From: Halanaerobium saccharolyticum subsp. saccharolyticum DSM 6643
GTDB lineage: Bacteria; Bacillota; Halanaerobiia; Halanaerobiales; Halanaerobiaceae
Length of the DNA: 64,000 bases
Assembly (NCBI RefSeq): GCF_000350165.1
Contig: NZ_CAUI01000021.1
Location: 296,052 to 360,051, forward strand
Direction of reading: 5' to 3'
The translations under genes were made by a program, and so were the position numbers. The notes beneath the pieces are model-generated. The model worked only from the letters and a program-made list of their open reading frames with translations. It ran no database searches and was not told where the DNA came from. Below are positions 8,405-17,165 of this stretch, one piece after another; positions within the stretch are counted from its first letter, which is position 1, and every line of letters starts with the position of its first letter.

Positions 8405-10091
8405 AAATAAGAAGCAGAAAGAAAATAACTTATCTGACCTAAAAAAAGCCGAGAAAGAGTGGCAGGAAAAAAAATATCAAAAAACGGTTGATCGTTTTGG
8501 CTTACGAAAAGATAATTTTGAATCTGAGGCGGGAAAAGAGCCTAAAGCTCTATACACACCATTAGATTTAGAAAATATTGATTATCAGCAGGACCTTTCT
8601 TTTCCGGGTGAATTTCCTTATACTCGTGGAGTATATTCAACAATGTATCGCTCTCGTTTCTGGACAATGAGGCAGTACTCTGGTTTTGGAACAGCTGAAG
8701 AAACAAATCAGCGCTTTAAATATCTTTTAAATCAAGGACAAACTGGTTTAAGTGTAGCCTTTGATTTACCAACACAGATTGCTTATGATTCTGATCATCT
8801 TCTGGCTGAGGGAGAAGTTGGGAGAGTTGGCGTAGCAATTGATAGTGTTGAAGATATGCAGCGTTTGTTTGCTGATATTCCTCTAGATGAAGTAAGTACT
8901 TCAATGACTATCAATTCACCAGCAGCTGTTATTTTGGCAATGTATATTGTTACGGCTGAAGAACAGGGTGTTGATCAAAAAAAACTAACTGGAACTATTC
9001 AAAATGACATTTTAAAAGAATATATAGCAAGGGGAACTTATGTCTATCCACCTGAAGCTTCTTTGAGATTGATAACTGACATATTTGAATACTGCTCACA
9101 AGAAATGCCGGGCTTTAATACTATTAGTATCAGCGGCTATCATATTCGAGAAGCTGGCGCTAATGCAGTTCAAGAATTGGCATTTACTCTGGCAGATGCA
9201 ATAGAATATGTGAAAGCAGCTTTGAAAATTGGTCTAGATATTGATGATTTTGCACCCCGTTTATCTTTTTTCTTTGCTTCACAGATGAATATCATGGAAG
9301 AAACAGCTAAATTCAGAGCTGCACGTAAACTTTGGGCTGAGATTATAGAAGAACGTTTTGATGCTAGAAAAGAAAAGTCTAAACTTTTACGGTTTCATAC
9401 TCAAACTGCTGGAACAGCATTAACTGCTGAGCAGCCTTTAAATAATATAATTCGAGTAACAATTCAAGCTCTTGCAGCAGTTATGGGAGGGACTCAATCT
9501 TTGCATACCAATTCATATGATGAGGCGCTTTCTCTTCCATCTGAAGAAGCTGTTGAAATTGCTTTAAGAACGCAGCAGATAATTGCTGAAGAAAGTGGGA
9601 TTGCAGATGTAATTGACCCTTTAGGAGGTTCCTATTATTTAGAAGATTTAACAGCTTCTTTTGTTGAAAAGACAAAAAAATATTTAGATAAAATTGATCA
9701 ACTTGGTGGAATGGTGGAAGCTATTAAAACAGGATATGTACAGCAAGAAATTCAGGATAGTGCTTATCAGAAACAAAAAGAAATTGATGAGGGAGAAAAA
9801 ATAGTTGTTGGAATAAATAAATATCGAAGAAATAATCAAAGTGCCGAAATGGATCTACTGAAAGTTGATTCAAGTCTGGAAAAAGCACAAAAAAAACGTT
9901 TAAATAATTTAAAAAAAGAAAGAAATCAACATTTTGTTCAAAAGACTCTGGAAAAGGTCAAATCTGCAGCTGAAACTGGCGATAATTTAATGCCTCCGAT
10001 AATTGAAGCTGTAAGAGCTAAAGCAACTTTAAATGAAATTAGTGATCAGTTGCGAGATGTTTTTGGAGAATATCAAAATAGAAATATTTAA
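8391..10091 (+). CDS. mcmA: Methylmalonyl-CoA mutase, catalytic (large/N-terminal) subunit
   Basis: 566-aa TIM-barrel mutase chain without its own B12 domain. It converts succinyl-CoA and methylmalonyl-CoA through adenosylcobalamin radicals. Seen are P-Y-T-R-G-V-Y and [16 protein letters not shown] (substrate entrance), [17 protein letters not shown] (active-site His and Arg), R-F-H-T-Q-T-A-G and D-P-L-G-G-S-Y-Y. I prefer the ATG at 8391, eight bases after AAGAGGAG (8375-8382); an ATG at 8385 is too close to it. The cobalamin-binding partner is probably the partial gene at the left edge. Gene ends in a clear terminator. Confidence 0.93.
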   Translation: MGEYKNKKQKENNLSDLKKAEKEWQEKKYQKTVDRFGLRKDNFESEAGKEPKALYTPLDLENIDYQQDLSFPGEFPYTRGVYSTMYRSRFWTMRQYSGFGTAEETNQRFKYLLNQGQTGLSVAFDLPTQIAYDSDHLLAEGEVGRVGVAIDSVEDMQRLFADIPLDEVSTSMTINSPAAVILAMYIVTAEEQGVDQKKLTGTIQNDILKEYIARGTYVYPPEASLRLITDIFEYCSQEMPGFNTISISGYHIREAGANAVQELAFTLADAIEYVKAALKIGLDIDDFAPRLSFFFASQMNIMEETAKFRAARKLWAEIIEERFDARKEKSKLLRFHTQTAGTALTAEQPLNNIIRVTIQALAAVMGGTQSLHTNSYDEALSLPSEEAVEIALRTQQIIAEESGIADVIDPLGGSYYLEDLTASFVEKTKKYLDKIDQLGGMVEAIKTGYVQQEIQDSAYQKQKEIDEGEKIVVGINKYRRNNQSAEMDLLKVDSSLEKAQKKRLNNLKKERNQHFVQKTLEKVKSAAETGDNLMPPIIEAVRAKATLNEISDQLRDVFGEYQNRNI

Positions 10092-10100
10092 TTATTATTA

Positions 10101-10129
10101 AAAATCCTGTCTTTAGAGGCAGGGTTTTT
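10101..10129 (+). terminator. Rho-independent terminator after mcmA
   Basis: Stem AAAATCCTGTC / GGCAGGGTTTT (one G-T pair) with a short loop and a T run, directly downstream of the mutase gene. Confidence 0.8.
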
Positions 10130-10232
10130 GTCTTATATAAAGAAATATAATTTTAAGTGGTGATTTTTTTAGATCTTATTAGTTTTTAAATTTAAATTTA
10201 TAATTAGGGAAAAGTTGAAGGAGGATTAATTT

Positions 10233-10541
10233 ATGTCAAAAAATAAAAATGAGCATTTGAAACAGAAACTTAATAATATAACAGAAGAAATTGTTTTAGA
10301 AAAGCTAGATGATTTTCTTAAAAGAGAAGAGTTTACCGATGTTTGTAAGGATGAAAAATGTTTATTAGATATGGCAACATATGCTTTGAATCGTTTACCA
10401 GCAAAATATGTTACCTCATCAAAAGGGGAGGCTTTTTCTAAAACAGAAGAACTTGAACAGCAGCATTCAGCTGATGTAATTTCTGTAGTAATTAAGGCTA
10501 TTAAAGTAGTATCTGAAAACGATAATAATTATGACAAATAA
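10233..10541 (+). CDS. ComFB-like late competence domain protein
   Basis: 102-aa protein resembling the ComFB domain. It has an N-terminal helix with N-I-T-E-E-I-V, then a Cys-containing segment (C-K-D-E-K-C-L-L-D), then the diagnostic A-L-N-R-L-P-A-K-Y-V. The second part is an alpha helix ending in Asp/Asn-rich residues. ComFB proteins are small regulatory or metal-binding proteins; in Bacillus comFB sits in a competence operon, and related proteins bind cyclic di-nucleotides. Here it is not near competence genes. It is followed after 32 bases by a transporter gene. Function in this organism is not established. Confidence 0.7.
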   Translation: MSKNKNEHLKQKLNNITEEIVLEKLDDFLKREEFTDVCKDEKCLLDMATYALNRLPAKYVTSSKGEAFSKTEELEQQHSADVISVVIKAIKVVSENDNNYDK

Positions 10542-10573
10542 TTTTAATTGGATAAAATATTAGGAGAGATATT

Positions 10574-11647
10574 ATGATAAATGAACGATTTTTTAAAACT
10601 GGACATGCAATAATTATCTTATTAGTTATAATATTTCTTTTGGGACAGATACCATATTTTATGGTTCCTTTGACTTCAGTAATGAGTTTTATTTTACTAC
10701 CTCTATTATTCAGTACATTTTTATATTATTTAATGAGACCACTTGTCAGATATTTATATAAATGGATAAATATCAAATCATTAGCTATAGTTATTTCATT
10801 ACTGATTGTTCTTGCTTTACTAATAATTGTATTTTATTTTGGCGGTAGTATTATTTATGACCAGGGCAAAGAGTTAAGTCAGAGTTTAAGTGGTAATTAT
10901 AATTATATCTATAATTTGATTCTTTCTATAATTCAAAATTTAAAAGAATATATTGATTTCAATAATTCTTTTTTAGAAGAGTTAAATTTAAGAGAAAGAA
11001 TATTTTCTTATGCAAATGAACTTGCCCAAAAGCTTTCATCTTATAATTATATGGGTATTTTTAGTTCTATTACTAATTTTGGTCTCATAATTTTACTGAT
11101 ACCTTTTATTGTTTTTTATCTACTTAAAGATGATCAAAAAATATTTAATAATTTTATGAAAATCATTCCAGAATCTAAAAAAAGAAGAGTAGAAAAATTG
11201 GCTGAAGAAATTGATCATTTACTTGCTACTTTTATTAGTTCACAATTAGTTGTGGCCTTCTTTTTAGGATTAGTAATGTTTATTGGGTTTTTGCTAATTG
11301 GGCTTCCAAATGCAGTTGCACTGTCTTTTATCGCGATGATAACTTCCTTAATTCCAATTATTGGGCCATTTTTTGGTAGTTTGCCTGCTGTTTTTGTTGC
11401 TGTTACAAACAGTTGGTTTTTGTTTTTGGGAGTGTTGGTAATTATTGTGGTTGCACAGTATTTAGAAGGTAATTTGATTAGGCCTTTGGTTCAAGGGCGA
11501 CGCTTAGAAATTCATCCAATAGTGGTATTATTTGTAGTTTTATCCGGTGTGTATTTATTTGGTTTTATCGGGGCCTTAACAGCTGTTCCTCTATATGTAG
11601 TTTTGAGATTGGTTTTTAAGAAGAAATATATTGATAAAGAATTTTAA
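10574..11647 (+). CDS. AI-2E family (PerM/YtvI-like) transporter
   Basis: 357-aa integral membrane protein with about seven to eight hydrophobic helices. It has the AI-2E family order: two N-terminal helices, a soluble loop rich in Asn/Glu (about residues 105-150), then helices including G-L-P-N-A-V-A-L and a C-terminal L-I-R-P-L-V-Q-G segment. Members include TqsA and sodium-proton antiporter-like proteins of halophiles, so substrate cannot be named. It probably shares a transcript with the ComFB-like gene and is followed by a very strong terminator. Confidence 0.85.
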   Translation: MINERFFKTGHAIIILLVIIFLLGQIPYFMVPLTSVMSFILLPLLFSTFLYYLMRPLVRYLYKWINIKSLAIVISLLIVLALLIIVFYFGGSIIYDQGKELSQSLSGNYNYIYNLILSIIQNLKEYIDFNNSFLEELNLRERIFSYANELAQKLSSYNYMGIFSSITNFGLIILLIPFIVFYLLKDDQKIFNNFMKIIPESKKRRVEKLAEEIDHLLATFISSQLVVAFFLGLVMFIGFLLIGLPNAVALSFIAMITSLIPIIGPFFGSLPAVFVAVTNSWFLFLGVLVIIVVAQYLEGNLIRPLVQGRRLEIHPIVVLFVVLSGVYLFGFIGALTAVPLYVVLRLVFKKKYIDKEF

Positions 11648-11672
11648 ATTGATTGGTGATTGGTTGATTGTT

Positions 11673-11731
11673 GATTGGTACCAAGTGTCTGGAAATAATT
11701 TCCAGGTACTTAGTACCAATCTTTTTTTTTG
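11673..11731 (+). terminator. Long-stem terminator before the suf operon
   Basis: A roughly 22-bp stem with two or three mismatches (arms 11673-11695 and 11699-11721, loop TAA) is followed by CTTTTTTTTT. It separates the transporter from the suf promoter. Upstream of the stem lie several GATTGGT/GATTGTT copies. Confidence 0.88.
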
Positions 11732-11760
11732 TAATTTTGATTACTTTTTTAACTAAATCC

Positions 11761-11811
11761 TTGACTAAAGTTGAGTAATGTTGTAGGATATAAGTAACAC
11801 AATGTTGAGTA
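11761..11811 (+). promoter_or_regulatory. suf operon promoter with TTGA(G/C)TA repeats
   Basis: TTGACT (11761-11766), 17-base spacer, TAGGAT (11784-11789). The heptamer TTGA(G/C)TA occurs three times (11761, 11771, 11805), two of them flanking the -10. These may be operator half sites for an Fe-S responsive regulator. The promoter call is from consensus only. Confidence 0.55.
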
Positions 11812-11843
11812 GATTACTTTATTATAAGGAGATGACATAGATT

Positions 11844-12620
11844 ATGGATAAAAAACTGCTAAAAGTATCTAATTTGAAATCTAAAGTTGAAGATGAAAAT
11901 ATATTAAATGGAATTAATTTAGAGGTTAACAAAGGTGAACTTCATGTAATTATGGGTCCTAACGGGGCTGGAAAATCAACTCTAGCAAATGTTTTGATGG
12001 GCCACCCAGAACACAAGATTACAGATGGAGAAATTGAATTTGATGGTGAAAATATAAATGAATTAGCAGTAGATAAAAGAGCGAAAAAAGGTATTTTCTT
12101 ATCATTTCAATATCCCCAAGAAATACCTGGGGTAACTGTGGAAAATTTTCTCCGTACAGCTAAAACTGCAGTAAGTGGAGAACAACAGAGTATATTTGAT
12201 TTTAAATTTCTATTAGAAGAAAAAATGAATTTGTTAGATATTGATCAATCTTATGCAGATAGATATTTAAATAAAGGTTTTTCTGGTGGCGAAAAAAAGA
12301 AGAATGAAATTTTGCAGATGGCAGTTTTAGAGCCTAAACTTGCTATCTTAGACGAAACAGATTCTGGTCTTGATGTAGATGCAACTAAAACAGTTGCTAA
12401 GGGTATTAAAAAGTTGGCTTCTAAAGATAATGCAATGATAATAATTACTCATCATAACCAGATTTTAGATTATTTAAAGCCAGACTATGTCCATGTTTTA
12501 GTTGATGGTAGAATAGCTAAATCAGGAGATATGTCACTAGCTAAAGAAATTGAAGATGAAGGATATGCAGAATATAAAGAAGAAGCTCTAAATGAAAGCA
12601 ATTCGAAAAGCAACTGTTAA
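11844..12620 (+). CDS. sufC: SUF Fe-S assembly ATPase
   Basis: 258-aa ABC-type ATPase of the SufBCD scaffold complex, cytoplasmic. Walker A is G-P-N-G-A-G-K-S-T near residue 38, the Q-loop F-Q-Y-P-Q-E-I-P-G-V is SufC specific, the signature is F-S-G-G-E-K-K-K-N-E, Walker B is L-A-I-L-D-E-T-D-S-G-L-D, and the switch His is in I-I-T-H-H-N. It is first in the sufCBDSU operon, downstream of its own promoter. Confidence 0.96.
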   Translation: MDKKLLKVSNLKSKVEDENILNGINLEVNKGELHVIMGPNGAGKSTLANVLMGHPEHKITDGEIEFDGENINELAVDKRAKKGIFLSFQYPQEIPGVTVENFLRTAKTAVSGEQQSIFDFKFLLEEKMNLLDIDQSYADRYLNKGFSGGEKKKNEILQMAVLEPKLAILDETDSGLDVDATKTVAKGIKKLASKDNAMIIITHHNQILDYLKPDYVHVLVDGRIAKSGDMSLAKEIEDEGYAEYKEEALNESNSKSNC

Positions 12621-12721
12621 TCAATTTTTTGATTGATATGACAATTAATGAAATCAGTTTTGGGGGATTTAAAGATTTTAAATATAGATTTTAATGTTTT
12701 AAGAACAGGGAGGTTTTTTAG

Positions 12722-14125
12722 ATGAGTGAAAAGACAGAAGTTAAAGATATTGATCGTAGTCTTCATGAGAATAAAAATGAAGAAAAACACCGTTATAAAT
12801 CAGCTAAGGGATTAACTCCTGAAGTAATAAAGGAAATTTCGAGAGAAAAAAATGAGCCAGAATGGATGTTAGAATTTAGGCTTAAGGCTTTAGAAATATA
12901 TAAGAAAAAAGCAGTCCCTACCTGGGGAGCAGATATTTCAGATCTGGATATGGATAATATCATTACCTATGTGAGGCCAGATGCAGATCTTCAGAGTGAT
13001 TGGGATCAAGTGCCGGAGGAAATCAAAAATACATTTGATGCCCTTGGAATTCCAGAGGCAGAAAAAGAATCATTAGCTGGTGTAGGTGCTCAGTATGATT
13101 CTGAGGTTGTTTACCATAATTTAAAAGAAGAAATGGTTGAACAGGGTGTTATCTATATGGACATGGAAAATGCTGTAAAAGAACATGAGGATTTAGTTAA
13201 AGAACATTTCATGAAATTAATTACACCTAATGATCATAAATTTTCAGCTCTACACGGTGCTGTTTGGTCAGGTGGTTCTTTTGTTTATGTACCAGAGGGA
13301 GTAGATGTAAATATACCACTGCAATCCTACTTTCGGCAGAATGCACCTGGATCAGGACAATTTGAGCACACTCTTATAATTTTGGAAGAAGGAGCAAACG
13401 CTCACTTTATTGAAGGCTGTTCAGCTCCCAAATATTCGGTAAATAATCTTCATGCAGGTGCTGTAGAATTGTTTGTGAATAAAGGTGCCAAGCTTCGCTA
13501 TAGTACAATAGAAAACTGGTCCCGTAATATGTACAACTTAAATACGAAACGCGCTTTAGTAGAAGAAGATGGGGTCATTGAATGGGTTTCTGGTTCTTTT
13601 GGTTCTAAGGTTTCAATGTTATATCCGATGAGCATTTTAAAAGGACCCAGAGCTAGAGCCGAATTTACTGGTGTTACTTTTGCAGCAGAAGGACAGTATT
13701 TAGATACAGGAGCTCAGGTTATTCATGCGGCTCCAAATACAACTTCGACAGTTAATGCACGTTCAATTGCCAAAGATGGTGGTCATGCATATTATCGTGG
13801 CTTACTCAAAGCGACCGATAATGCTCATGGAGCAAAAGCTTCAGTTTCTTGTGAATCTTTGATGTTAGATAATGAATCTAAATCAGACACTTTACCAATA
13901 ATGAAGCTGCAGACTGATGATATTGATATTGGTCATGAAGCTAAAGTTGGTCGGATTAGTGAAGAAGCTATTTTCTACTTAATGAGTAGAGGAATTAGCG
14001 AAGAAGAAGCTAAGGCCATGATTGTTCGTGGATTTGTAGAGCCAATTGCCAGTGAATTGCCATTAGAATATGCAGTTGAATTGAATAATCTAATTAACCT
14101 TGAACTTGAAGGTACTATAGGATAG
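12722..14125 (+). CDS. sufB: SUF Fe-S cluster scaffold protein SufB
   Basis: 467-aa right-handed beta-helix scaffold on which Fe-S clusters form. It shows the conserved P-E-W-M-L-E-F-R N-terminal segment, G-V-I-Y-M-D, F-I-E-G-C-S-A-P (scaffold Cys) and the C-terminal S-R-G-I-S-E-E-E-A-K-A-M-I-V-R-G-F shared with SufD. Start ATG follows a GGGAGG site. It is separated by 101 bases from sufC; no terminator is apparent in that gap. The C-B-D-S-U order differs from the C-D-S-U-B order of Bacillus. Confidence 0.96.
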   Translation: MSEKTEVKDIDRSLHENKNEEKHRYKSAKGLTPEVIKEISREKNEPEWMLEFRLKALEIYKKKAVPTWGADISDLDMDNIITYVRPDADLQSDWDQVPEEIKNTFDALGIPEAEKESLAGVGAQYDSEVVYHNLKEEMVEQGVIYMDMENAVKEHEDLVKEHFMKLITPNDHKFSALHGAVWSGGSFVYVPEGVDVNIPLQSYFRQNAPGSGQFEHTLIILEEGANAHFIEGCSAPKYSVNNLHAGAVELFVNKGAKLRYSTIENWSRNMYNLNTKRALVEEDGVIEWVSGSFGSKVSMLYPMSILKGPRARAEFTGVTFAAEGQYLDTGAQVIHAAPNTTSTVNARSIAKDGGHAYYRGLLKATDNAHGAKASVSCESLMLDNESKSDTLPIMKLQTDDIDIGHEAKVGRISEEAIFYLMSRGISEEEAKAMIVRGFVEPIASELPLEYAVELNNLINLELEGTIG

Positions 14126-14135
14126 GTGATATAAA

Positions 14136-15326
14136 ATGTATAACAAAAAATTAGTTGATAACTTAACTACTGGTCAATCAAAACTTCTCAGCAACAACAG
14201 AAGAGAAAAATTTAATGTTTTTGAAGAATTAACTAAAAGTGATTTTAAAAGAATAAATTTATTTGATTATCAATTTCCAGAATACAGCCCTTACAATAAG
14301 GAATACTTAAAGGATAAAAAGGGTCAAGATGAATTAATTATTAAAAAAATGACCGATAATCTAAATAATGAAACAGAAATTTTAGATTATCTAGCAGAAT
14401 TTAAAAATAAAAAAGTGAAAAAAGGAAATCAAGGGCTGGATCCTAAATATTTAGCTATGGTTGAAGCTTTTTATAATACTGGACTTTTTATTAAAGTTCC
14501 GGAAAATACAGAATTAAAGCTGCCAGTAGAAATATTTTATGAATTGGATCAAGAAAATCCAGTCTTAATTGATAATAATTTAATTGTAGCTGAAAAAAAT
14601 TCTAAATTAACTATAGTCATTGATTATAGAATGAAAGACGAAGAATTAGCAGCTTTTCACAATGGCTTAACCAGAGTAATTGTAAAAGAAAATGCTGTTT
14701 TAAATATCATCAAGGTTCAGCGTTTTAATAATCAGAGTGATAATTTTGATAGTAATATTTCTCTAGTTTCAAATCAAGGAGAATTAAATTGGATTCCAAT
14801 TGAACTTGGTGGAAGAAATTCTGTAACTAATAATGATAATATCTTAATGGATGATGGAAGCAGAGCAACTATTAGTTCAGTTTATTTTGCTGATGGTGAG
14901 CGAAAAATGGATCTTGGATTCAAAATGAATCATCAGGGACGCCACAGCAGCAGTGAAATAGAAAGCAAGGGTGTTTTAAAAGATAAAGCACAGAAGGTTT
15001 TTAGAGGTGATTTATATTTCCAAAAAGGATCCAGTCAGTCCCAGGGATCTGAAAGAGAAGAGGTACTTCTTTTAGATAAAACCGTTGACTCTGATTCTAT
15101 ACCAGCTTTGTTTTCTGAAGAAGATAATGTGGAAGGAGAACATGCTGTAAGCGCAGGTCAGATTGATGAGCAGCGTTTATTTTATTTGATGAGCAGAGGT
15201 ATGAATAAAGCAGAAGCTAAACAGTTAATGGTAGAAGCTTCATTTAATCCTATTTTTGATAAAATACCTCTTAATGATCTTAAAGGAAGTGTTATAAATG
15301 ATGTTAAAACAAGAATTCGCAGTTAA
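14136..15326 (+). CDS. sufD: SUF Fe-S assembly protein SufD
   Basis: 396-aa SufB paralogue that pairs with SufB and SufC. The N-terminal half is divergent and Lys/Asn-rich. The C-terminal half keeps the beta-helix core and the terminal M-S-R-G-M-N-K-A-E-A-K-Q-L-M-V. It lies 10 bases after sufB, and its 3' end overlaps sufS by 29 bases, indicating translational coupling. Length is near the lower end for SufD. Confidence 0.92.
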   Translation: MYNKKLVDNLTTGQSKLLSNNRREKFNVFEELTKSDFKRINLFDYQFPEYSPYNKEYLKDKKGQDELIIKKMTDNLNNETEILDYLAEFKNKKVKKGNQGLDPKYLAMVEAFYNTGLFIKVPENTELKLPVEIFYELDQENPVLIDNNLIVAEKNSKLTIVIDYRMKDEELAAFHNGLTRVIVKENAVLNIIKVQRFNNQSDNFDSNISLVSNQGELNWIPIELGGRNSVTNNDNILMDDGSRATISSVYFADGERKMDLGFKMNHQGRHSSSEIESKGVLKDKAQKVFRGDLYFQKGSSQSQGSEREEVLLLDKTVDSDSIPALFSEEDNVEGEHAVSAGQIDEQRLFYLMSRGMNKAEAKQLMVEASFNPIFDKIPLNDLKGSVINDVKTRIRS

Positions 15327-16560
15327 AAAAGATAAGTTAGGAAATAAATATAAAAAAGATTTCCCTATCTTAAATCAACAAATAAATGGTAAAAGTCTTG
15401 TCTATTTTGATAATGCTGCAACAACCCAGAAACCTGAAGTTGTTCTAGATGCAGTTGACAATTATAATCGAACAATTAATGCTAATCCACACCGTGGTGC
15501 TCACACTTTGAGTGTTCGGTCTACCGAAGCTTACGAAAATGCTAGAGCTAAAGTTAAAGATTTTATTAATGCGGAAAAAGTAGAAGAAATTATATTTACC
15601 CGTAACACTACCGAATCTTTAAATCTGCTTGCTAATAGTATGGAAGCTTTGGTTGAAGAAGGAGATGAGATTTTAATATCTGCTCTCGAACATCACAGTA
15701 ATATACTGCCCTGGCAGCAGCTTGCAGAAAGAAAGAATCTAAAATTAAAATATTTATATCCAGATCAAAATTATAGAATTTCCATGGCAGAGCTTAAAGA
15801 TAAATTGACAGATAAAACAAGGATTTTTAGTATTTCTCAGATGTCCAATGTTAGTGGAACTATAAATCCCATAAAAGAAATGGCCGAACTTGCTCATCAA
15901 AAAAATGCTTTAGTTGTTGTGGATGGTGCACAAGGAGCACCTCATCTTAAAACTGATGTTAGAGATCTAAATGTTGATTTTTATGCTTTTTCTGGTCACA
16001 AAATGCTGGGACCAATGGGGATCGGCGTTTTATATGGTAAGAAAGATCTTTTAGAAAAATTACCTCCTTTTCTCAGAGGTGGAGGTATGATAGAATATGT
16101 TAACGAGCAGGATTCTACTTATGCTCCACTTCCTGAAAAATTTGAAGCTGGCACCCCTAATGTTGAAGGGGCTGTAGGACTGCAGGCAGCAATTGAATAT
16201 TTAGAAGAGATAGGGCTTGATAAAATAAAAGAACATGAACTTGAGTTAACTAAATACGCACTGGAAAAAATGAAACAGCTTGACTTTGTAGAAATAGCAG
16301 GACCACTGGATTTAGAAGATCGAGGCGGGATTATATCTTTTAATTTAAAAGATATTCATTCTCATGATCTAGCTACTATAGTTGACAGTGAGGGGATTGC
16401 TATTCGTTCTGGTCATCACTGTGCCCAACCTTTAATGAAGTTTTACGGGCTTAATTCTACAGGACGTGTTAGTTTCTATCTCTATAATACTAAAGAAGAA
16501 GTGGATCGTTTTCTAGAATCCCTGGAAAAAGTAAGGGAGGTTTTTGGATATGGATCTTGA
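15298..16560 (+). CDS. sufS: Cysteine desulfurase SufS (group II)
   Basis: 420-aa PLP enzyme that removes sulfur from cysteine for SufU and the SufBCD scaffold. Features are Y-F-D-N-A-A-T-T-Q near residue 36, the catalytic His pair in A-L-E-H-H-S-N, the PLP Lys in S-G-H-K-M-L-G-P (about 236) and the active-site Cys in I-R-S-G-H-H-C-A-Q-P (about 371). The short region before that Cys identifies group II. The frame begins within the sufD 3' end and itself overlaps sufU by 11 bases. Confidence 0.95.
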   Translation: MMLKQEFAVKKDKLGNKYKKDFPILNQQINGKSLVYFDNAATTQKPEVVLDAVDNYNRTINANPHRGAHTLSVRSTEAYENARAKVKDFINAEKVEEIIFTRNTTESLNLLANSMEALVEEGDEILISALEHHSNILPWQQLAERKNLKLKYLYPDQNYRISMAELKDKLTDKTRIFSISQMSNVSGTINPIKEMAELAHQKNALVVVDGAQGAPHLKTDVRDLNVDFYAFSGHKMLGPMGIGVLYGKKDLLEKLPPFLRGGGMIEYVNEQDSTYAPLPEKFEAGTPNVEGAVGLQAAIEYLEEIGLDKIKEHELELTKYALEKMKQLDFVEIAGPLDLEDRGGIISFNLKDIHSHDLATIVDSEGIAIRSGHHCAQPLMKFYGLNSTGRVSFYLYNTKEEVDRFLESLEKVREVFGYGS

Positions 16561-16981
16561 TTCAGTTTATACAGAATTAATAATGGAGCATAATAAAAAT
16601 AGTCGTAATAAACATTCTTTAGAGAATGCTGATTTGAGTGAGCACGGTCACAACCCAAGTTGTGGAGATGATATCACATTAGAGTTGAAGTTTGATGGGG
16701 ATATAATCAGCGAAGCAGCTTTTACAGGCAGTGGCTGTGCTATTTCACAGGCTTCAACTTCAATTATGATTGACTTAATTAAGGGCAAAAGTATTGAAGA
16801 GGCCTTAGAATTTGTAGAAACATTTATAGCGATGATTAAAAAAGATATAGAAGATCAGCAGGAATTAAGAAAGTTAAAAGATGCAATGGCTTTAAAGAAT
16901 ATTTCGAATATGCCGGCTAGAGTAAAATGTGCAGTTTTATCTTGGCATACTCTGAAAGAGGCTTTAAATGAGCGAAATTAA
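16550..16981 (+). CDS. sufU: SufU zinc-dependent sulfurtransferase
   Basis: 143-aa IscU-like fold that accepts persulfide from SufS. It keeps the Zn ligands N-P-S-C-G-D-D, the G-S-G-C-A-I-S-Q-A-S segment and K-C-A-V-L-S-W near the C-terminus, as well as the SufU-specific insertion between the second and third Cys. I use ATG 16550, nine bases after AAGGGAGG; an in-frame TTG at 16544 is too close to the site. It is the last gene of the operon and is followed by a terminator. No SufA- or SufE-like gene is nearby. Confidence 0.94.
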   Translation: MDLDSVYTELIMEHNKNSRNKHSLENADLSEHGHNPSCGDDITLELKFDGDIISEAAFTGSGCAISQASTSIMIDLIKGKSIEEALEFVETFIAMIKKDIEDQQELRKLKDAMALKNISNMPARVKCAVLSWHTLKEALNERN

Positions 16982-17000
16982 AATTTGAACAACTATTTTA

Positions 17001-17027
17001 AAACTTCACTTAAATAGTGAAGTTTTT
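17001..17027 (+). terminator. Terminator after sufU
   Basis: Stem AAACTTCAC / GTGAAGTTT with loop TTAAATA, followed by TTTACTTT. Confidence 0.85.
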
Positions 17028-17074
17028 ACTTTACATAATGAAAAATAATCTATATAATGATAACGGGTCTCAAT

Positions 17075-17083
17075 TGTTATAAT
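17075..17083 (+). promoter_or_regulatory. Extended -10 promoter for the DMT transporter-kdsC pair
   Basis: TGTTATAAT (extended -10, TG-n-TATAAT) at 17075-17083 with no good -35, about 80 bases before the transporter start. Assigned by consensus only. Confidence 0.45.
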
Positions 17084-17165
17084 ATCAAATATAAACCGCT
17101 GTTTTGTATATGGTGTTTGTTGATAACTCAATAATTTTATAATTCTATAAGATGAGGTGGAAAAA

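Noticed and set aside
8716..9675. Minus-strand frames inside the mutase gene (8716-8904, 9481-9675)
   Set aside because: Gln/Leu-rich antisense shadows of a long, well-supported coding gene.
11641..11680. Repeated GATTGGT/GATTGTT units as a regulatory array
   Set aside because: Only a few imperfect copies directly before a terminator stem; probably slippage of low-complexity sequence.
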